Of a stretch of 64,000 nt of DNA, positions 55,301 to 64,000 are shown piece by piece (position 1 is the first letter of the stretch; every line of letters starts with the position of its first letter). This stretch comes from Morinoia aosen (lineage: Eukaryota; Arthropoda; Malacostraca; Amphipoda; Talitridae). A program made the translations under genes and the position numbers. The stretch spans positions 34,265,891-34,329,890 of the forward strand of contig CM059573.1 in NCBI GenBank assembly GCA_030386875.1, given 5' to 3'. The notes below the pieces were generated by a model. The model saw nothing but the letters and a program-made list of their open reading frames with translations. It was not told the origin of the DNA and did not search any database.

Positions 55301-55868
55301 ATGAGAAAGAGCATACACGTTTGAAATATATGTAACCTCAGAAAAACACGTTACAAATTAATCAAAAAATTCGAAGGACTAAAAATATCAAACACATTAT
55401 TTTTCATGCAGCGATAAAAACAAAATGTTGAGATCCTGATGTAACTTGACTCCAAATACTGAATGACGACAACATTGGACTAGCACGTCGCCTACGAGCT
55501 CAAAATATTTCGTTACCTGAAAAGTAAAATGCAAAGGAAGTGCTAATAGAATGTGTCATGTGCCATGTTATTCAAAGAAACAGCAAATCGAAAACGTTTC
55601 CGAGACCAGCTCTATCACCAGGTTTATAAAATACTAGGTAAGAGCAAATATGATTGCATATATGATCTGTTTAAAAATAGTTGATTCAAAGTGAAAAATT
55701 ACCGTGACGTGTTCTTTTGACAATAAATTTGCCGTGACAACTATAGCAGAGGTCAAAAATAGAATAGAACAAAAGAGCTTTGAGACGAGACCGGTTAGGC
55801 GTCGTCTCGAGTAGCGCTCCCCCGGTGCCAAAATTGCCACGACTACTTTCGAAGGAGAGACTGGTCAG
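52331..55868. other. No recognisable gene in 3.5 kb
   Basis: AT-rich. Overlapping frames of about 80-95 codons at 52423-52960 and 53958-54248 carry no motif I can identify. Confidence 0.5.
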
Positions 55869-56118
55869 CCATTGAACAGGGCACAAGGCCGCAATAATTT
55901 AAGTTGAAAGTTGAACAGGGCACGAAGCCGCAGTAATTTGAGTTTAAAGTTGGAAAGGGCATAACGCCGCAATAATTTTAAGTTGAAAGTTGAACAGGGC
56001 GCAGGCTGCAATAATGATATAAGTTCTAAATAGAACAGGGCACAAGACCCGTAATAATAATTTAACATCCAAGTTGAACAAGGTACAAGGCCGCAATAAT
56101 ACTTCAAAGTTGTGCAAT
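55869..56118 (-). repeat. About 40-bp tandem repeat, six diverged units
   Basis: Units start near 55871, 55911, 55950, 55990, 56030 and 56073. Each contains ttgaacagggcacaaggccg then caataat and aagttgaaag. Minus-strand frames give repeats such as LLRPCALFNFQLK, which are by-products of the array. Confidence 0.88.
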
Positions 56119-59100
56119 GTCATTCCAAATTTATTCAAGGATACGCTAGGCAGGCCACTGAACTGCTACAACACGCTATCTATGGACGGTGTCTAACCAT
56201 TGCAAGCAGTCGAGCTCGTGCGCTGTCCACCCGACGAGGCCGAGGGCGGATCGGTCGGTAGTCAGTGCAGAGGTCTCACTCCATCTTCTCCGCAGAGGAT
56301 CTCGTGACGTGCGACATCATCGGTACATATGTAGTCGTGCGAGTGAAGACCTGGTTTCTAAGTTGTAAATCTTGGGGTATGTAGGAGATGAAGCAGCAGC
56401 AGAATTTTACGCAAGCAGAGGCAGTAGCGGTAGGTGCAGAGACTTGCGATTGGAGGGGATATGTATCCCCGACACCGGTAAAGTAGAGCAGTTCCGGATA
56501 CAGGATCCTCGGAGAACACTGAAATTCGGAGATGATTAACTTAAACACCGCTATATCCTCGCAAATAAACATTCTGGTTTCACGAAGAACCGGGCGCCGC
56601 CGCCTGACGAGAGATGTGCATCGTCCGCTCATATGATTTTTAGAAGCATGCTGCTGCAGCAACGCGTGTCAGCCTGAGGAAGCTACTCCGGTGCCATTTA
56701 GTTGGAGTTCCTGAGATGACTTCGGAGGAAAAATTAGAGCACCGACCGCAAGCCATATCGAGAATGGTGTAGGTGAACAGTGGCCAGTAAATTAAAAATT
56801 AATTTCACGTTTTGTTTTCCATTAAAGATTTTAATGTAACGTTTTGTTTATCTTTCCCTCGTTCTGATATTACCAAAATACATTGAAATTTTAAGTTAAA
56901 AATATATTCGGAGATTGCATATAACTCAATTATATTATGGTACAGTTATAAAACATCGCACCCCCATTTGACTGCACGACAGGTGTTTTGCTCTTGTCAA
57001 CTCGCATTTAACACAGTAACCTCAAATGAAAGAAAGACACTCCTTCATACTAAAAGAGAAATAATACTTCAAGATGTACGAGCTCTATATGTATCGCAAT
57101 ATTGAAGTTAATACAAAATACAATAACCTGTACCAATAACATAATTTAAATTATTACAGGAACACACCATGATGCTTTCTCGAAGCACTTTCAATCTAAA
57201 ATCGGTTGTGTTGAAGATTTCCTTTACATACTACAATCCAGGAACTGATTACTAGATCGTACATATAGGACAAAATGAGCTGTGCTCGATTTTCAAAAAA
57301 CGCTAAGATTTATTTCACCTGAAACGCAATTGCAACCCACAATAATGAGCTTCCTATTCCAATTTGATCCTCTGTAATCAATTAAGCCTACTTGCGTACC
57401 TGCACTTGTCGGAGCATCTTGATCTCTTGTCAGACCTCACACACCATTAAAATGGAGTACTTATACTTATCCTGGAACACTAAACGCTCAGTTACAGTCT
57501 CTGTAATGAAGGTGGAATGAGTGAAGCATGCGTACATTATGCGTACTTTGCGTCAAATATATATTGAAAACCGAAACGGAGACACAGAAGCTATTACTAC
57601 ATTTCAAATCTATGCGAAACACTGGTTCTGAGTGTACATATTCATAACAATTCAAAAGTTGTTGTAGAGAAAACCAGAATTATAAATCATACACTACACA
57701 ATGCCGTTTATACTCAGGTAATTTCTTACTCTTCCTAAGAAATTTCTTACCATGCTCATTCGGTTCAGTTTATTCCGACATCAGTTCTCGATTTGAACAC
57801 AGAATCGTGGCAGTTGTCTAGGAAACTAACATTTGGGAACATTTTTTCCGCTATACAGTTCCATAACTCCGATCACGAAACAAATGACGTATTCTTCACT
57901 AGATCTTCTATCTGCAATTCAGGATTATATTCTGTTAAGTAACAACGTTGCACTTTTAGTGCGCTTCTACTTACCTTTTTCAATATTTCCTTTTAGAAAA
58001 AGATTTCTACTTCTATGTGTTTTTGGGACAATACAAAATTCGAGCGATTTAACTTAATCGAAGTGATATTCGGTCAACCGCTCTTATCCACACTCCCTTT
58101 GCCCATTTCAAAGCGTTGCCTTTTTCAAATTTATGTCAATTAATACTGATCGGTAACCTCTTTGTAAAAAAATCTCAGGATGCTTCTTATGAAATTTATA
58201 AAACCTATTTGCAAACAGTGAAATTCTGAGATTTGAAGTAAACTGTAATGGTTTCATCTCGAGTTCATCTAGCTCACGATATATTGCCCTACTGGCTTAT
58301 TTCATCTCCGTACTATTGTTAAGTACCTACCTATCTACGCCTGAACACCTTTCTACCACTGTTTTCATCTTTTTTTTCTTTTTTCTTAATAAAACTCAAT
58401 TGAAATGGCTTACCGACCCTCCGAGTGGAAACTAACTTGGGTGAATGGAGCTCACTATTTTGACTATGAAATTAGTGCTCTGAAATTCTCCCTCACTACA
58501 TTTTCATCAAGTTGTACCAGTCTATCATGATCAACATGCAAGAAAATACCGTGATACTCGTTTCTGTCCGTGAATTGATTTTTTTCGTCAAATTAGGAAA
58601 GTGAAGAGTTCGCCCATACAAATGTGATGAAATCTAGTCATAATCTAAAATTTTATCGATATGACAGGATGACATTTGAAGTTAGCAAGTAATATTTTAG
58701 AGAAACAAAACTCAGGTTATGAATTAATAAGACTCTTGTTCGAATAGACAAGTGGGCGTTGATTTACATGTGTTACACTTTCGGAATGAGTTTTATGTAT
58801 ACTGTAGTTCTAAAAATTACGATTGGGACACAGAAGCTATCAAATTTGCTTTACTTTCAAACTATTGAACAACTGAATTTGATTTACTTACCACAATTTC
58901 CTAACTCGTTGTTAATTTTGAAAAATAATTGAAAGTTACGGGTCAAATGAGGTAAACATTCAATGAATAACGTTAAAAGGTAGGTACACATTTTCTAATA
59001 TTAGTATAGTGGTTTTTGAATCCACTAGAGTAGCTTGTGCAAACTTGGCTTCCATTCCAATAAGAAATTACTCAAATACTGTACTTGCTCCAGAAAAAAC

Positions 59101-61309
59101 TCACCAAATCTTATCTACGACGTTGCTTGTTTGTCAAATAAACTAGAAAATCACATCTGTATAATTTCACTGAAAAAGAGTTCGGCGAAAATAATGTTGG
59201 GCGCACAATTACATCATCGGTGGAGAGATCTTTGTCAAAGTGGTACACACAGGTATATACCAGAATAAACATATAAGTGATTGCTGAACACAAACATCCT
59301 AGGTTGCATGCCTGTACAGCATTTCTATTTCCCAGACTCAGCAATTAGCATACGATAAACAATGCGCGTCATGCGATAATTTTTCATAAACATCGTGAAA
59401 GTTGAGGTGTTTGGTTAATGGCACCCTCCGACTAAATGTGCTGTCCACAACTAAGGAATATCTATCAGTTCTCAACCACCAATACTTATTAAGACTAGCC
59501 CGTAAAAATATTAGAGAAGCTCAATATTATATACTGAAATGTATGGCAGAGTTTGAGTTTTTCGTTATCTGAACTGGGTGTAAGGGGGTGAATAATCAGA
59601 ACATATGCTAAGCTGTTTTTTTCTTTAGCTGAATTATTCTTGACTGAAGTTATTTTTTGAGAGTGTCAAATTGAGATTAAGTCCGGCGTTTGTGTAAATT
59701 CAAATAGTCGCTCATCAGGTTTAAATAATGTATATATTCGCTCCTCTAAACACTTTGAATTCCTAACAATTATTGCACAGAATATGCAACAACGGCTAGT
59801 GCAGTGATATGCAATCATTGATAAAGACAAAAAAGTTTTTCAAAATATTCCTAAAGAATAAGGGTTCGAGCCACCTCAAGCAAATCATTTGAACCCGAAT
59901 GATTAAGAAAATCATTAGTGATAAGCGATGACAAACATAGAAAAGGCTCATTTATATTTATTTTTTACAGAAAGTTTTCTTTTGGAAGACTGCTCAAAAA
60001 CATCTCATTATAGAATTCAAATACACTTTACGCTTCTTGTATTACACACGGTAACATGGCTAGCTCCATCTTACGGTATCTGTAACGGGGACATAAGGTG
60101 TTGGCCTGAACCTTAAGCAGATCGGGTTAAGGGCCACTTTGAATGCAAATATGGGTAGTGTTTCTCACGTTGATGCATGCTGAATATTCAGGAGACTTCA
60201 TCAGCCAGGTCTTAGCCATCGCATAGTGCATAGCATCGAGGGTCATTTCACTACTTCTTATGCTTGTAGCAAGTAAAAGAGTTGCAAGTCTTCGTGGGAG
60301 CAATTGGTTTAAATGTGTTCTATTACATTTTCCGGTATCATTTTGTTAGAAATTCGGAAAATCTTCAGCACGGTGGATAGAAACATAAATTTGTACTAGT
60401 GATCGTTAAACAAATTTACGTCCTAAGAGTTGGGGTACATTTTACAATAAATTCATTGCTACGACTGATCACATTAATTCTATGCTGCTACATTTCAGAT
60501 TCCAAATCTGCTAGAAGTCAAGCCTTTATTACTGAAATATGAGAAAAAAATTATATCCCACCCACATTTAGATGAATATGCGGTAATTTCGCATGTAATC
60601 ATAAATTTTAATATTTTCACTTAAATAGTTGAAGGATCAATGAAGAGAGACGAAGCATACCATTAATTGAACATGAGAACTAAATTATCATTTCTATACA
60701 TGTGGCACTGAATGATGTGAGTACATCATAAATTACCATGAAAGCGACCCATGAAATCATTCAGAAGTATCCACATTTCTGAGCGAGTTCATTTTATGGA
60801 CGAGTTCAAACGGAAGACAGCGTTTTTCGAATAATTTCAAGTTCATTCATTTATCAGCATGATTTCCTCTTCAGCCTACTCAAGAATCAGTAAAAACTAC
60901 CTTATATGAAGATGAATTGATATATACGTACATTTCTCCACATGAGAACGCATATGAGACCTAGTGAACGGCAGTTTACATCGATGTTAACAATGTACGA
61001 GTACTTTTTAATTAAGCAAATGACTGCATTCGCTACGAAATTGAATTTGTGATCTATTTCGCACAGTTCATAAAACGAATGGTGAGTTGGTAAATAATTT
61101 TTTTCTGAGACTGAACTATGCAGCCTGTAAGACAAAAAATCGAGATTTAGGTACACGTATTTTTCCTTCCAACCGATTTGTCAGAGTTTTGCAAATTGTT
61201 GTCCATAAATCATTTAATGCGCATCTATCATCACACAGGATTTCGCGATGCAATTTTTCAAACACGCGTGGCTAAGTTCACACAATATAAAATTGTTCTT
61301 ATAGAATCC
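56119..61309. other. No recognisable gene; GC-richer start
   Basis: 56140-56720 is GC-richer (cgacgaggccgagggcggat) and might be a 5' end of something outside my recognition. A 128-codon minus-strand frame (56276-56662) shows no motif. The remainder is AT-rich and featureless. Confidence 0.45.
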
Positions 61310-61752
61310 TCAAATGTTTTGAATGCCTGTCAAACCACGCAATTTCAAATCGGGACTATATAGTTTGAAAACATCCACAGCCCCATAATGGCACGGAAAA
61401 AAAGAACCTCTCAGAAGAGGCTGCGCAGCTCGCACAAAAAAAACGGGAATGCAACTTGTACGGAATGCCATCTCCAGTTGAATTTCATACCCTATTGAAA
61501 ATCGAGGACGGTGCACCGGTGGAATATGGTTGACAGGGCTTATTATCCGCGATTTATTGGTCATTCGGCCATCCGACCGATAAAAAAACGGTACACCGCC
61601 CAATTTACGAGCATGTTATGATCGGCACTGCCATCCGCGGCCTCCCGTCCATACACCGTCTTTAACTCGCGGTATCTAGTAGCGATTCGAGGTTGACTTG
61701 GCCAAGGACGGCCATCTGGCTCAGAATCGCTGATACCGTGTTTTTCTGGCAC
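61310..61752 (-). other. Unidentified GC-richer minus-strand open frames
   Basis: Two adjoining minus-strand frames (61752-61561, then 61603-61310) sit in a block markedly GC-richer than its flanks. The first is charged (SDSEPDGRPWPSQPRIATRY) and ends in a hydrophobic VNWAVYRFFIG stretch. The second begins a different frame after TGA. It could be a decayed coding sequence or exon. No family is recognised. Confidence 0.25.
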
Positions 61753-61974
61753 TTGTTTCTCATGCCCTCAAGCAACTAAAATTAATCTATGTTAAATAAC
61801 CTCTTAATTTTGAAATGAAATGAACAAAATAATAATGAAATAAATATATAAAGCTATTCTGAAATTTTAAATTTTTGCTTTACTAATTATAAAACCTTTC
61901 ACACTGAGATAAAAATTAAAATATTCAGGCCTCTATGAATAGGATGTTTTATTCCAGATTAGATTATAAGTTTG

Positions 61975-62308
61975 GTAAAGCCTCCCTAACCGCCAAACAA
62001 ATAGAGCGAATCGGAGACGAAGGAGGAAGGCACCATTCAGTATGGAAATAAGAGAATGAGGAATCTAAGCAGAATATGAGAGTAAGATGAGAAAGAAGTT
62101 CATGAAATAAGATAAAAGTTGAGGAAAAAAGTCCGAGGTGCTGAAAAACCGTGCAGTAGTGAATCGAAAAAAGGTGGTCCTTAACCCAACAAAATCATTT
62201 TATTTCAACAAAAAGAAGCCCTACCTAACTCTCAGCTCGGGCCCTCACATTTTTCCCCTGGGAGCGCAAATTCCCACATATACAATAGTTGTATCCCCCT
62301 GAGGGGAT
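61975..62308 (-). repeat. Rep-A dispersed repeat, copy 5 (minus orientation)
   Basis: Contains gcaccattcagtatgga, agaaagaagttcatgaaata, aaaaaggtggtcctta, agctcgggccctcacatttt and cccctgggagcg, then atacaatagttgtatccccc. Reverse of copies 2-4 and a near complete example. Confidence 0.85.
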
Positions 62309-63947
62309 GTTTTATTCCAATCAAGCCTAATAAAATATGTATAATTGGCAGAACAATTATATGAGCAAATCTCATACAAGAAAAAACAGTCCGTAAAGCA
62401 GGCGATAGAGAAGATCCATTTTAAAAACGAATTCATATGAACGTTTCAAGCTCTAGGCTCATTTTAAAAAAGGCTTGCAGATAAATCGAAAATTAATTCA
62501 ATGCTCGCACAATTTGGACAGATCCATTATAGACAAAAATCTTAAAGAATACGTGGATGAAAAACTACACGTAATAGCCTACAAACAGAAGTAAATTGTG
62601 ACCATGATAACAATATTAAAAGAAATGCAATAGTTTAATAAGAGAATAACTGTTCATCGGTTTATTATTTAGATACCGTCTCGAAATAGTGAGAGATACC
62701 TACGATAAAAATAAAAATACGATGAATACATTGAATAAGCCGATAATTATAAATTTTTAAGACACTAATAGCTTAAAAAGTTAAACTTTTCATAGGACAT
62801 AATACTGTCAGGCTGCAGCGGAGACTGTATGGGAACGGTCATCTGGAAACTACAGAAATTTCTTTAGAATTTCTTGAGTGCAACTTTAGATTTCAATCTA
62901 CCACTCGTAACTTTTGAAATGATTCACCTATTGAGTTCAAATTACTCTCAAATGAAAGATAAAAAACATTCTTATGGAAAATCGTACATGCCAACATTCT
63001 TGAGCACTCTCAGACAGCAAAATTCATTTGCCGTGAAAATTACAGTTGGTAGCTGCCGAGGAATACTTGCTAGTCAAAGCTGTCAGCTAAAAAATTGGTA
63101 AATTTACCTAAAACTTTAACTTGCGGATATTTATAATGTAATAAGGTATTTAAATGCCATTTAATCATTTAGTACAGTTTTCATTAAATAATACTATCGT
63201 GTTATTCATCTTAGCCAAAAATTTTATCTGCACTCGAGTTAGAGATGGCAACACTGCTCGAACGTTGGCAAGACGTCAAGCTCTTTCGAAGTTTCACGGC
63301 GGCCGAGCGGCGGCAGTTATTTGAATTGTGTTTTGGCAGTTGTGCGTCTCATATGTGGTGCTGGTTTCTGACTCATTTAATAAGTTTCAAGCAATGTCAG
63401 AATGTATTTCAGTGCAAGTGTGTAGTACGTTAGAGTGTATCTTTTTTTTTTGAAACAATTTTTGCTCTGAAAAGGTATAAGGTGTTCGCTCTCAAGTGAG
63501 TTTCTTATTCCATTGAAGACGTTATGCCGGTATGGCATGTTGTCAAGCGCCGATGAAGGTGACGATTGAGACAACAAGTGCCTTCAACCTTGTCGTCTGA
63601 ATAATTTTTTAGTGTGAATGAATTGTAATGAATAGTAATGATGTGTTTATTCACTATTAATTCCTTTCTTATTTTACAGTAAGTGTTAACACAATTTAGC
63701 TTTAAACTTCTAAGTTGCAGTATAATTCCACTTGAGAAACCTTTGACAAGAAACAATATGCAATATTTTCAATTTAGATGTACCGATAGTTTCGGTATCG
63801 GCCTTTTTCTATTATCTGTACATCACTAGTTTTCAATTTATTAGTAAGAAAATTAAACTTCAATAAATATCTGACGAGCTGCGTTATAAAATTGCGGAAT
63901 AACGATGTTTAAAGAAAAAAACATCAATATTTACTTAAATTCGTTCG
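62309..63947. other. No recognisable gene
   Basis: AT-rich. A 62-codon frame at 63245-63433 begins MATLLERWQDVK in a GC-richer patch with a good start context, but I cannot identify it; it may be chance or a first exon. Confidence 0.4.
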
Positions 63948-64000
63948 CGGAAATTAACAATTCTCTTTCAAAGTATCTCCAAAGGAACACATTTAAGAGC
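63948..64000 (+). repeat. Start of another foldback-arm copy, cut by the window end
   Basis: cgcggaaattaacaattc...aaaggaac then acatttaagagc matches 47386-47443 of the 675-bp foldback element. The remainder lies outside the window. Confidence 0.6.

Overview
The window is repeat-rich, AT-rich animal DNA, most likely from an arthropod and probably an insect. The evidence is the mix of elements (Polinton/Maverick, BEL/Pao, Penelope, Tc1/mariner, hAT, PIF/Harbinger-like and foldback elements, an APE-type LINE) together with degenerate CCTAA/TTAGG-like tracts. I see no bacterial operon, rRNA, convincing tRNA or CRISPR array, and no host gene I can name with confidence. Nearly everything recognisable is mobile-element derived, and most of it is broken.

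Left block (1-5.8 kb, continuing after 14.457 kb): part of a Polinton/Maverick-like DNA element. A protein-primed family-B DNA polymerase runs leftward off the window edge. It is open for about 980 codons except for one in-frame TAG. Beside it are decayed C2H2 zinc fingers, a small coiled-coil ORF with a duplicated tail, a packaging-type ATPase, a 47-bp tandem repeat and an unrecognised gene. A BEL/Pao LTR retrotransposon (5800-14453) is inserted in that last gene with a 4-bp GTTT target duplication. Its LTRs are about 99% alike by eye, yet gag-pol carries frameshifts and stops, one replacing the last Cys of the integrase HHCC motif.

Middle block (14.5-34.5 kb): a possible solo LTR or promoter with a 17-bp minisatellite, a 1.3-kb inverted-repeat element, then a minus-strand non-LTR retrotransposon. 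The LINE has an unusual ORF1 (PHD-like finger and CCCH fingers), APE endonuclease and reverse transcriptase. Its 5' part appears split by a 7.5-kb insert with PIF/Harbinger-like inverted ends and TAA duplications. That insert holds simple repeats, a dispersed repeat (here called Rep-A) and another RT fragment.

Right block (34.5-64 kb): a graveyard of DNA transposons and retroelement pieces. It contains a Tc1 transposase remnant, a Penelope 3' end with a hammerhead-like motif, a complete but dead Charlie-type hAT (2426 bp, near-perfect 8-bp duplication), two copies of a 1-kb foldback element (one nested in Rep-A), a PIF-like MITE, and a 675-bp near-palindromic foldback element with a perfect 8-bp duplication. 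Rep-A occurs five times in the window. Large parts of 18.6-22.3, 28.4-31, 44-47.3, 48.7-51, 52.3-55.8, 56.7-61.3 and 62.3-63.9 kb hold nothing I can identify.
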